NCBI GenBank assembly: GCA_003445095.1
Contig: DLVS01000121.1
Coordinates: 1 to 13,635, forward strand
Reading direction: 5' to 3'
DNA: 13,635 nucleotides
DNA from: Verrucomicrobiales bacterium
GTDB lineage: Bacteria > Verrucomicrobiota > Verrucomicrobiia > Limisphaerales > UBA9464
How positions within the stretch are numbered: position 1 is the first letter of the stretch; every line of letters begins with the position of its first letter. Below are positions 1 to 7,471 of the stretch, in pieces. Below the pieces are notes generated by a model that saw only the letters and a list, made by a program, of their open reading frames with translations, was not told where the DNA came from and searched no databases. The translations under genes were made by a program, and so were the position numbers.

Positions 1-893
1 CCGGTGATTTTGGCAAAAGCCTCCTGCAATTGAGGCGGAACTCGGTCGCCACCCGCGACACACAATCTTAGCGCGCTAAAGTCACACTTGCTGATGCCAG
101 GGTGCGCCAAGACCTGTGCGAGTGCGGTCGGCAACAAGGCGAGGTAGGTCTTGGCCGGGAGCTGCTGCAGCGCTGTCACATAGGCACCAACCGTAAACTG
201 CTCGACCAGCGACACGCAGCCCCCGACGTAGAGGATAGGCAACAATTGGGACCGCAGTGCCATCGGACGCGTGATCGGTGCGGCGACCAGCGCTGTGTCG
301 TCCTTAGTCAGCGGCACGCGGGCCAGGTACTTCTTAATGCCCGCCACCATCGCGGCACGGGTCATCGTGACTCCTTTGGGCCGCGAAGTTGTGCCCGACG
401 TGTAGATCATGACGCAAAGATCATTGTCGTCGAAGTTCTCAGGAAACTTCGGGGATGATTTCCGCGAAACGAAGTCGTCGAAGCGATGCTGACGGCGATC
501 GGTGGTCTCGCCCCCGACCACGACGATTTGCGCCATACCCGCCAAGGCGCCCGCTTCTTCAAGTTCAGCCAACCGATCCCGATGCACGATCAGGGCGGTG
601 GCGCCGCTGTGGCTAAGCGCATAGCCGATTTGGACGGGCCGATGCCGGTAGTCCAACGGAACCATCACGAAGTTAGCTTTGAAGCACGCCAGATACGCCA
701 GGACGGTGGGCTGGCAATTCGGCAGCAGAACGGCGACCCGATCACTCGCCTCAACGCCGGCATTCATCAGGCTCGCCGCCAGCCGTTCGGCGGATTGCTC
801 CAATTCTGCCGCCGTCCAGAAGCGACCTTGGAATTCCAGCACCTTCCGGTGCGGGTCCTCAGCCAACGTTCGCTTCAAGAGGTGGTGGAGCAT
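1..893 (-). CDS. Acyl-/aryl-AMP ligase (AMP-binding enzyme), N-terminal part, cut by window edge
   Basis: This is the first 297 codons of an ANL-superfamily adenylating enzyme, which activates a carboxylic acid with ATP and usually passes it to CoA or a carrier protein. The diagnostic phosphate-binding loop YTSGTTSRPKG lies at residues 164-174. Other family features are DRVAVLLPN (51-59), the FKANFVMVPLDYR segment (71-83) and the GGDRVPP turn (281-287), which matches the A4/A5 region of the fold. ATG at 893 is the only start, because an in-frame stop lies 10 codons upstream with no start codon between. No Shine-Dalgarno sequence is visible. The C-terminal adenylation subdomain with its catalytic lysine lies outside the window. 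The gene follows the P450 frame in the same orientation after 207 bp, so the two could share a transcript. Substrate (fatty acid, aryl acid or other) cannot be read from this part. Confidence 0.9.
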   Translation of the reverse strand, partial: MLHHLLKRTLAEDPHRKVLEFQGRFWTAAELEQSAERLAASLMNAGVEASDRVAVLLPNCQPTVLAYLACFKANFVMVPLDYRHRPVQIGYALSHSGATALIVHRDRLAELEEAGALAGMAQIVVVGGETTDRRQHRFDDFVSRKSSPKFPENFDDNDLCVMIYTSGTTSRPKGVTMTRAAMVAGIKKYLARVPLTKDDTALVAAPITRPMALRSQLLPILYVGGCVSLVEQFTVGAYVTALQQLPAKTYLALLPTALAQVLAHPGISKCDFSALRLCVAGGDRVPPQLQEAFAKIT

Positions 894-1100
894 GCGGGAA
901 ACTCGATTTGAGCGTGGGGCGAATCAGACAAGGAATCGGCAGGGTCGGCAAGCAGGCCCGCGGATGACAGAGCGCAATTTGCTGAGCGGTCTCTTCCCGG
1001 CGACCAGTGGAACATGTCGCCGTGAGGCGCCGCAGCCCGCCACAGCGGAAATCAAGCAGATAAGTTTAAGCAGGACCCTGAATATTCCCCGCACCGCGCC

Positions 1101-2333
1101 TCAAGACCCAAGCACGACGGGCAAAGAAACCGGGCTGCGGAAACTGAGAGTCGGTCGCCACTTCGGCGTCTGCCCTTCCCAGGCCGGAAGGATCCTGCGG
1201 AATTTTTGCAACACCGCCGTGAAGAAAGTCGTTGCCTCCAGACGCGCCAGGGCATTCCCGATGCAGTAGTGACGGCCATGCCCAAAGGCAACGTGCGGAT
1301 TAGGATGTCGAGTGATGTCGAATTTGTCCGGGACTTCGAAAACCGTTTCGTCGCGGTTAGCTGCCCCCAAACCCACGGCGATTATCGCGCCAGGCTGAAG
1401 GGCAACACCCGCGATCTCCACTGCTTCAGTGACGCGTCTCGCGACGAACTGGGCCGGGGCATCGTATCGGAGCATCTCCTCAATCGCAGTCCCCACCAGC
1501 TCTGGCGCCTTCCGCATCCGGTCGAGTTGTTCGGGAAACTGCAGCACCCGCAGCATTCCGTTCGCAAGCAGGCAACCGGTCGTTTCCTGACCCGCGTTGA
1601 CCAGTCCGATGAGGTTCGCGATTAATTCGGCTTCACCCATGAACTGCCCCTCGTCCTCGGCATGAACCAGAATCGAGATCATATCGTTCCCGGGTCAGGT
1701 CCGGACCTCCTCGATGTAGGCTCGCAACCGACCGCGCAATCCCTCCATCGCCTGAAGGGCGCACTGCGTGCGCTCGAGGATCGATCCAGGGAAATGCCCC
1801 ATCCAGGCATAGATGTCGTCAGTCCAGGCACGCATTCGGTCCTGCTCATCGACCCGGATTCCAAGAAGGGCGAGAATCACCATGCCGGGAAGCTTAGCAC
1901 AGACTTGTTTCAGAAGATCGACCGGCTGTCCCTCAGGAAGGTCTCGCAAGAGCAAATCGAGGCGCTCGGAGATCAACGATGAGTAGGTTTGTAGGTGCCC
2001 CGGAGTAAATCCCTTCATCAGGAGACTCCGCAGGCGGCGGTGACGGTCCCCTTCCGTGAACAGCAGGCGCGGTTCAAAAATCTCCCGAAGCGGTTCTGCC
2101 CTCGGACGGGCTTCGAGCGAAAGGCGCGCGAAGAGTTCCTCAATCCTCGCGTTGGAGAATTCGGCTCCGTCCAACACCCGACAAACATCTGCGTGCCGAG
2201 TGACGGTCCAGGTTCCCGAAGCGGGATTGAGCCAGAGCGGTTGCTCTCGGCGCATCCTCGCGTAGATCGGATACGGATCAGCGATGACCGTCGGGTCGTG
2301 AAAATCAAACGTGATGGTATGCGTGTGGTCCAT
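1101..2333 (-). pseudogene. Cytochrome P450 interrupted by one in-frame TGA
   Basis: Bacterial soluble P450 (heme monooxygenase) of about 410 residues, a normal family length. The start is ATG 2333, preceded by GGAAGGA at a 7-nt spacing. The frame reads 212 codons to a TGA at 1695-1697 and then continues in the same frame for 197 codons. The N-terminal part has the typical DPYPIYARMRREQP opening and an RLRSLLMKGFTP segment. The part after the stop has the I-helix oxygen-activation motif AGQETT (247-252), the ExxR pair (E286, R289) and the heme loop FGHGRHYCIG (350-359, Cys357). The stop sits in the usual RxxPG(D/N)D stretch, where relatives tend to have Arg. A single CGA-to-TGA change would explain it. 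The downstream half could restart at ATG 1682, but neither half alone should form an active P450. A sequencing error or a very recent nonsense mutation are the main explanations. Confidence 0.85.
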
Positions 2334-2340
2334 AGAATGA

Positions 2341-2347
2341 TCCTTCC
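2341..2347 (-). promoter_or_regulatory. Shine-Dalgarno sequence of the P450 gene
   Basis: On the minus strand GGAAGGA lies 7 nt before ATG 2333. It decides the start: the frame also opens further upstream, at 2420, but that start lacks such a site and would add 29 residues unlike P450 N-termini. This is the only convincing ribosome binding site I see in the window. Confidence 0.7.
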
Positions 2348-2475
2348 CAAGTCGAGTAGTGCCGAAGTTTGAGCGGAATCGTCGTCGTAAGTTAGAGGCA
2401 GACAATTTTGGCAAAGTCACTCATCCAGCGCTCCAACTGGCCCATCCAGTGAATCGGAGTCTGCCTCCGTTTTAG

Positions 2476-3276
2476 TCACGACAGCCGAACCGTGACTCGC
2501 ACCGCCGCATGGTCTGACGCGTCTCCAGTGATGACTTCCGCGGAGGCGGCCTGCAGCGGTCCCCTGAGCCAGACGTAGTCGATGCGCTTAACCGGTTTCT
2601 CGCTGGGATAGGTGTCGCCTGCGCCTCGGCCTGCGACCCGCCAAGAATCGCGGAAGCGCTCGCTGAGTCGCACGTACACCCGACTCCCGGGTAAGGCGTT
2701 GAAGTCACCACAGAGGATGAGGGGCATTGCCTCGTAAACGGTGATCGCAGACTCGATTTCGTCCACGCTGGCGAGGCGTTCGACGTCATCGGGCCTATGG
2801 TCCAAGTGCGTGTTGAGGAACGCCACTTCGGTTCCATCCACGTCCACGACCGCCTGCAGCAGACCACGCTGTTCGCCTTCGCGGATCGGTCGATAATGCA
2901 GGTTGGACCAGCGTTTCACCGTGAACCGGGTCAGGATTGCGTTGCCGTACTCGCCTCCGTCGAAGGCGTAGTTATTGGCGAACAACGGTGTCAAACCGGT
3001 TAGCGCGCCCAGCTCGGCGGGTAGATTGCGACCTTGAGTGCGCAAGACGCCGCGGTCCACCTCCTGGAGAGCCACCAGGTCACTGTTCGACTCTCGAATC
3101 ACCTGAGCGGTGCGCATCAAATCCACCTGGCCATCGCGTCCTTCGCAATGATGGATGTTGTAAGTGAGAACTCGAACCTCCTTAACTTTCTTTTTGGAGG
3201 ACGTTTGCGTCGCGCAACCAGCAACAGCCGCACCAGCGAGAACGACAAACCGGCGCAAAAACTCTGATCGATTCAC
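2476..3276 (-). CDS. Endonuclease/exonuclease/phosphatase-family putative lipoprotein
   Basis: A 266-residue member of the EEP (DNase I-like) metal-dependent phosphoesterase fold. Members cleave nucleic acids, phosphoinositides or sphingomyelin, and the substrate here is not evident. Catalytic motifs appear in the standard order: TYNIHH (38-43, Asn40), LQEVD (70-74, metal-binding Glu72), NTHLDHR (155-161), CGDFNA (189-194), RIDYVW (231-236) and SDHAAV (254-259). The N-terminus has an RR pair, a hydrophobic stretch and a lipobox VAGC (18-21), so the protein is probably exported and lipidated at Cys21. I chose GTG 3276 because it puts a basic NRSEFLRR segment just before the hydrophobic core. 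A longer frame to TTG 3375 would bury the signal peptide. The gene diverges from the DUF115 gene over 106 bp. The P450 start follows 142 bp downstream, so cotranscription with it is possible but not shown. Confidence 0.85.
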   Translation of the reverse strand: MNRSEFLRRFVVLAGAAVAGCATQTSSKKKVKEVRVLTYNIHHCEGRDGQVDLMRTAQVIRESNSDLVALQEVDRGVLRTQGRNLPAELGALTGLTPLFANNYAFDGGEYGNAILTRFTVKRWSNLHYRPIREGEQRGLLQAVVDVDGTEVAFLNTHLDHRPDDVERLASVDEIESAITVYEAMPLILCGDFNALPGSRVYVRLSERFRDSWRVAGRGAGDTYPSEKPVKRIDYVWLRGPLQAASAEVITGDASDHAAVRVTVRLS

Positions 3277-3382
3277 GAGCCGATATTCCACAGATAGCGA
3301 GGCCCTGGCAATACAGGTTCGAGACGTCAGCCAACGCTCAACTCTTACTAGTGACCGACGACTCACCACACCCAATCAAATT

Positions 3383-4411
3383 ATGTCTCTAGACGAGTTT
3401 GTCGTTGCCAACCGAACGGTGATTGAGGTTTTTTCCGTCGGGTGCCTCTCCGCCGAGCGTCGCCACGCTTTTCTGGTGACTGAACGCTTGCGGGAATTGG
3501 CCCACCAAGTCCAAAGGCAAAAACGCAAATTCCTATCACTGATCCAATCAATGGGAGAACTGAGGGCATTGACACAGCGGCCGCTGGCTAGCCGGATCGT
3601 CCGTCGCATTTGGCGCGAAGGCAGGCGCATCGAAACGTTGCCACTGAGAATGAAGCAGTGGCAGCGCAGCCGGCCACTCCGAGAGTTCCGTGACCGCCAC
3701 GCGGGACGCACCGCCGTAGTCGTGGGCATGGGACCCAGCCTAAGACCAACGGATTTGGATCGGCTGGGTAATGTGGTGTCCTTCGCCTGCAACAAGATCT
3801 ATCTTGCCTTCGACGAGATCTCGTGGCGGCCCACTTACTACTCCGTGTGCGACATCCTCGTAGCGGAGAACAACCGGGACGCGATTCTCGGGGCCGATTT
3901 TGGTGGGGCACAACCCATCCACGGTATGTTGACCTACGATCTTCTGAAGGACCAGGATCGATCCCTCTTCTACAATTATCGGGGACGCATCACGGACTGG
4001 CAGATCGGAGAGCCGGCCGAGATGCGATCGGATCCGTCGCATGGGCTTTACAGTGGTGGCTATTCCGTGGTGATCGACCAGATCCAGTTGGCTTACGCGA
4101 TGGGCTGCACTCAGGTGTATTTGATCGGAGTGGACTTTTTTTTTGCGGGTGGTGTTGCGACAGGTGCCACCAGCCAGTCCGGCGACGTACTGCAATCGCT
4201 CGGTGAACGAAACCACTTCCATCCGGACTATCGCAAGCCAGGAGAAACTTGGACGGTGCCCCGGATGGCGCAGCAGGCCCACGCGTTTGCATTCTGTCGG
4301 GCGGCCTTCGAAAGGTCTGGGCGGAAGCTTTATAATGCGTCGCGACAGACCGCCCTAACCGCGATCGAGCGAGTTTCCTTCGATGAGTCCTTTCCTTCGC
4401 CGGTCACCTGA
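3383..4411 (+). CDS. DUF115 / MptE-like protein (probable glycan-related enzyme)
   Basis: A 342-residue protein. Residues from about 110 to the end match the DUF115 family (6-hydroxymethylpterin diphosphokinase MptE-like), members of which occur in bacterial surface-polysaccharide and flagellin-glycosylation loci. Visible features are a Rossmann-like loop VVVGMGPSL (112-120), FACNKIYLAF (134-143), RPTYYSVCD (149-157), the LYSGGYSV segment (222-229), the strand VYLIGVDFFF (245-254) and a C-terminal LYNAS (316-320) that is typical of the family. The first 110 residues are basic and unassigned. ATG 3383 is chosen because the frame further upstream (to 3164) overlaps the divergent EEP gene and reads as low-complexity shadow sequence. 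No Shine-Dalgarno sequence is seen. The FFF codons form a run of nine T (4136-4144). No other glycan genes are nearby, so the role is uncertain. The gene is convergent with shc. Confidence 0.8.
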   Translation: MSLDEFVVANRTVIEVFSVGCLSAERRHAFLVTERLRELAHQVQRQKRKFLSLIQSMGELRALTQRPLASRIVRRIWREGRRIETLPLRMKQWQRSRPLREFRDRHAGRTAVVVGMGPSLRPTDLDRLGNVVSFACNKIYLAFDEISWRPTYYSVCDILVAENNRDAILGADFGGAQPIHGMLTYDLLKDQDRSLFYNYRGRITDWQIGEPAEMRSDPSHGLYSGGYSVVIDQIQLAYAMGCTQVYLIGVDFFFAGGVATGATSQSGDVLQSLGERNHFHPDYRKPGETWTVPRMAQQAHAFAFCRAAFERSGRKLYNASRQTALTAIERVSFDESFPSPVT

Positions 4412-4480
4412 GGTGGGCATCGCCATATGACGGCAGGTGCCATCAAAACTCTTGGAAAATCAACTTCCCTGAGCCAGGCC

Positions 4481-6481
4481 TCACGCCCGAGCGTCACCTG
4501 GTTCGCCGCCGCGCAATAGCTTTCGATACGTCGCCAATGCCAATAATGGCCACGCGTTTCGGTACATGTCGTATTTCAAATAGAACACCTGCGGGAACCC
4601 CGTGCCAGTGACCTCGTCCTCGGTCCAGGAACCGTCCTCATTCTGGGTCTTGGCCAGGTACTCGATTCCTCGTATCAACGCGGGATCCTCAGGATCTCCA
4701 AACGCGCAAAGCCCCATGACGGCCCATGCGGTCTGCGAGGCAGTACTGGGTCCCGTGCCTTTGAAAATAGGATCGTCGTACGTGTTGCACCGTTCACCCC
4801 AACCGCCGTCCGGCTGCTGTACCTTCAACAGCCATTCACGCGCCTGGTGAAGCCACGGTTGATCCATATCTACCTTCAGCGCCTTGACGCCGCGGAGCAC
4901 TTGCCAAGTTCCGTAAATGTAATTCACACCCCAGCGCCCAAACCACGAGCCATCTTTCTCCTGAGTCTTCATCAGGAATCGCATGGCATCTCGAACTTGC
5001 GGGTTGTCGAGCGTGTACCCCTCGTACCCCATCAATTCCAGAATGCGTGCCGTGATGTCGGCGCATTCGGGATCCAGCATCGCGTTGTGGTCGGCGAAGG
5101 GTACCTTCTCGAGAATGGACTTAGTGCAGTCCTTGTCGAACGCTGCCCATCCACCGTCGCGACATTGGAAGGCCAACATCCATTTCATCCCGCGCTCGAA
5201 ACAGGCGTCGCGGCGGGCTCGGTCGTCGGTCGGAATCGTCCGCAGGGCCAGAAGCACCATCGCCGTGTCGTCCACGTCGGGGTTCCATTTGTTCTCGAAC
5301 TCGAACACCCAGCCGGACGGCTCCACATCGACCGGATTCTTGTGGTACCAGTCTCCCCGGAAGCGGATTTCCTTGTTCATCATCCAAGCGGCGGCGCCCT
5401 TGATCTTAGGATGATCAGCCGGCACCCCGGATTCTCGGAGGCAGATTTCGACAATCGCCGTATCCCAAACCGGCGAAAAACACGGCTCGATGCGCACCGA
5501 ATCGGGTTCATGGTGCATCAGTTTGAGAAGCTCCCCGTGCGCGCGTACGACTTGCGGGTGATCGTCAGCGTATCCCAGCGCCTTGAGGGCGATCAGAGAA
5601 TTGAGAATCGCCGGAAAAATTGCCGCCAAGCCGTCGCTGCCCTCGAAGCGCTCGAGCATCCACTGTTCCGCTCGTTTGAGAGCGCGGGCGCGGAAAGGGT
5701 GGAGCCTCCGCCGAGCCACCCACTCGGCCAGCTTGTGAAGCCGGTCAAGCCAGAGAAATCCGTTGCGAAGGCTGAAATCAAAATAGCGCGGGCGCAGCGA
5801 CTCGTTGAGCTGCCATTTGCCGGTTGGATAAAGCTCGTCCAAATCCACCCCGTTCTTGAGCGGCCGGGTCGGGCGGAAGTGGTTGATGATGGCCAGAGGA
5901 ATCAGCATCGCCCGGGACCAATTGCTCATGTCCCAAAAATTGACGTGAAACCATTTACCGATCAGGAGGACTTCGCACGGGATGGTCGGGACATGGTTCC
6001 AGCCGACCAAACCCAGCAGCGCGAGATACAGCTTCGAGAACGTGTTCATGCGCGGCACGCCACCCAGAGCGTACGCGATCTCCCGGGCCTTGAGCATCCG
6101 CGGGTCTGTCGGTGGCACCCCGGCCAACTTGAGGGCAAGGTAGGCTTTTACCGTGGCGTTCACTTCCGCCGGGCCATTCGGATAGATATTCCATCCGCCG
6201 TCGGGAAGCTGCTTGGAGAAGATGTGATGGACCGCGCGTCGCTCCCAATCGCGATCAACTCGGTTCCACCAGTGGTAAAACGCGACCATGTCGGCCACCA
6301 AAGTGACATCGACGATAAGCTCGCCAACCCAATAACCCTCAGGCTTTTGCTCCGAAAGTAAATACGCTTGGGAGCGCGTAATCGCTTCGTCGAGAGCGGG
6401 GTAAGGACGAGCGGCGAACGGAGTCTCTGCTGAGGGCGAGACTGGCGCGCCAAGTCCCGCCTTAAAGGTCACAACCGACAT
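4481..6481 (-). CDS. shc: Squalene-hopene cyclase
   Basis: Cyclises squalene to hopene/hopanol, the committed step of hopanoid synthesis, as a monotopic inner-membrane enzyme. Counted from ATG 6481 the protein has 666 residues. The catalytic acid motif DVDDTA lies at residues 402-407, within the expected PSGWVFEFENKWNPDVDD context. Several QW-type repeats are clear: GYWVGE and DGGWNIY near the N-terminus, then DGGWAAFDKD, DGSWFGRWGVNYIYGTW, DGGWGE and DGSWTE. The segment FADHNAMLDPECADITAR is also typical. Both domains of the alpha-alpha barrel are complete. The start is uncertain: a GTG at 6580 would add 33 residues and overlap the end of the upstream PEP-CTERM gene by 25 nt, and neither start has a good ribosome binding site. 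No other hopanoid gene (hpn) lies in the window. It follows the PEP-CTERM gene in the same direction and faces the DUF115 gene across 69 bp. Confidence 0.95.
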   Translation of the reverse strand: MSVVTFKAGLGAPVSPSAETPFAARPYPALDEAITRSQAYLLSEQKPEGYWVGELIVDVTLVADMVAFYHWWNRVDRDWERRAVHHIFSKQLPDGGWNIYPNGPAEVNATVKAYLALKLAGVPPTDPRMLKAREIAYALGGVPRMNTFSKLYLALLGLVGWNHVPTIPCEVLLIGKWFHVNFWDMSNWSRAMLIPLAIINHFRPTRPLKNGVDLDELYPTGKWQLNESLRPRYFDFSLRNGFLWLDRLHKLAEWVARRRLHPFRARALKRAEQWMLERFEGSDGLAAIFPAILNSLIALKALGYADDHPQVVRAHGELLKLMHHEPDSVRIEPCFSPVWDTAIVEICLRESGVPADHPKIKGAAAWMMNKEIRFRGDWYHKNPVDVEPSGWVFEFENKWNPDVDDTAMVLLALRTIPTDDRARRDACFERGMKWMLAFQCRDGGWAAFDKDCTKSILEKVPFADHNAMLDPECADITARILELMGYEGYTLDNPQVRDAMRFLMKTQEKDGSWFGRWGVNYIYGTWQVLRGVKALKVDMDQPWLHQAREWLLKVQQPDGGWGERCNTYDDPIFKGTGPSTASQTAWAVMGLCAFGDPEDPALIRGIEYLAKTQNEDGSWTEDEVTGTGFPQVFYLKYDMYRNAWPLLALATYRKLLRGGEPGDARA

Positions 6482-6555
6482 CGGCGCGGAGAATGCGAGG
6501 GCGGCGGCCAGTGTAAAGCGGTTGTTTTTGGTTCCCGCAGCGGCGAAATCCCGGA

Positions 6556-7329
6556 TTAACGGTTTGAGCGGCGCGTCCACCCCACCAAGGCCAGTGAGCC
6601 AACGACCATCAAGACCCAGGACGACGGCTCCGGAACGGAGGCTGAAAAGTTGTCGAAAGTGGCGGTTCCCCCAATTCCGGGCGACAAGCTTTGCACGACC
6701 ACGCCTAGTCCGACGATCCCGACGGAATACGCGTCGTCAATCCCACTCACGGTCGCCAAATCCACACCCGCAGTCAGATCTCGAATTGTTCCTGCCAGTT
6801 GTGTACCGACACCCCAGTACGTCAGTTGGTATTGGTGTGAGGGGTCGAGTGCGGCCACGGCGGTCGAGGCGACCACGGCTTCGACGTCCTCATTTCGGAC
6901 CCGACTAATGAAGAGCGTGTTATCCGAGAAATCGAAACCCAAGGCATAGCCATCGGTAGTGCCGACCCCGAGATCCGAAACGCGGGCGAACCCGCCGGCG
7001 AACGCCGGCGTGGTGCCCCACGCCACTAAGTCATAGCTCAGTTGGAAATCGGTTAAGACGCAATCCGTGCGGAAGGAACCCCCTCGGCCAGGACCCACGA
7101 CCAAAGGCAAGGGCGAACCCGCGACTGAGATTTGGTAGCCGCCGGAAGGGAAACTGTAAGTAACTGGCGCGCCGAAACTGGCGATCGGCTCATAGTGAGT
7201 CCAGCCAGCATCGTTGCCGGAGTTGAAGTCATCAGTGAATTCAGCGTGAACGGCACATGCGGCGCACACTCCGAGGATCAAGCTAGAAATCTGGACGGGA
7301 GGAGTCTGACGAGAATGAAGTGCGGTCAT
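6556..7329 (-). CDS. PEP-CTERM surface protein
   Basis: A 257-residue secreted protein. It has an N-terminal signal peptide (hydrophobic ISSLILGVCAACAVHA, predicted cleavage after AVHA and before EF) and a C-terminal exosortase signal: VPEPSSW from residue 232, a hydrophobic helix (VLMVVGSLALVGW) and a basic tail TRRSNR. The mature middle part begins FTDDFNSGNDAGW and contains a FTDDF...GGYQ...GYALGFDF...FDNFSA pattern that looks like a LamG/concanavalin-type beta-sandwich. That fold is inferred, not proven. By family knowledge, an exosortase would cut at the PEP motif and release or anchor the protein at the surface. No exosortase gene is in the window. ATG 7329 is chosen because it directly precedes the signal peptide; the frame is open to a TTG at 7392. 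No Shine-Dalgarno sequence is seen. It lies 142 bp after the VWA gene and 74 bp before the preferred shc start. Confidence 0.85.
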   Translation of the reverse strand: MTALHSRQTPPVQISSLILGVCAACAVHAEFTDDFNSGNDAGWTHYEPIASFGAPVTYSFPSGGYQISVAGSPLPLVVGPGRGGSFRTDCVLTDFQLSYDLVAWGTTPAFAGGFARVSDLGVGTTDGYALGFDFSDNTLFISRVRNEDVEAVVASTAVAALDPSHQYQLTYWGVGTQLAGTIRDLTAGVDLATVSGIDDAYSVGIVGLGVVVQSLSPGIGGTATFDNFSASVPEPSSWVLMVVGSLALVGWTRRSNR

Positions 7330-7471
7330 TGAGGCGGGGCTTCGTTGAAACTTGGACAATAGGATGCCGCCGGTCGCAGTGCTGCAACTCAAAATTGCCC
7401 ACCGACAGGTTTCCAGTGTCTCTCCTGGCTGGGGGGCGGGGCGTCAATGTTCTCCCCAGGACACGCCCGCA

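Noticed and set aside
102..911. Open frames of 118 and 141 codons on the plus strand
   Set aside because: They are antisense to the AMP-binding ligase, which has a clear P-loop on the minus strand.
875..1015. A 46-codon minus-strand open frame overlapping the ligase start
   Set aside because: It has no ribosome binding site, no recognisable motif and a composition like noncoding sequence. The overlap is not enough to call a leader peptide.
1695..1697. Selenocysteine or recoded TGA in the P450
   Set aside because: The position is not a catalytic Cys site and P450s are not known selenoproteins. Other genes here also use TGA as a normal stop.
4405..4415. CACCT-G-AGGTG palindrome at the DUF115 stop codon
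   Set aside because: It has no loop and no following T tract, so it is not a plausible terminator hairpin. It is short enough to be chance.
4847..6361. A 504-codon open frame on the plus strand
   Set aside because: It lies fully antisense to squalene-hopene cyclase, whose motifs are unambiguous. The antisense translation has no recognisable domain and is explained by GC-rich codon usage.
7430..7471. Terminator after the VWA gene
   Set aside because: The TCCTGG/CCAGGA arms pair only partly and there is no T run after them on the minus strand.
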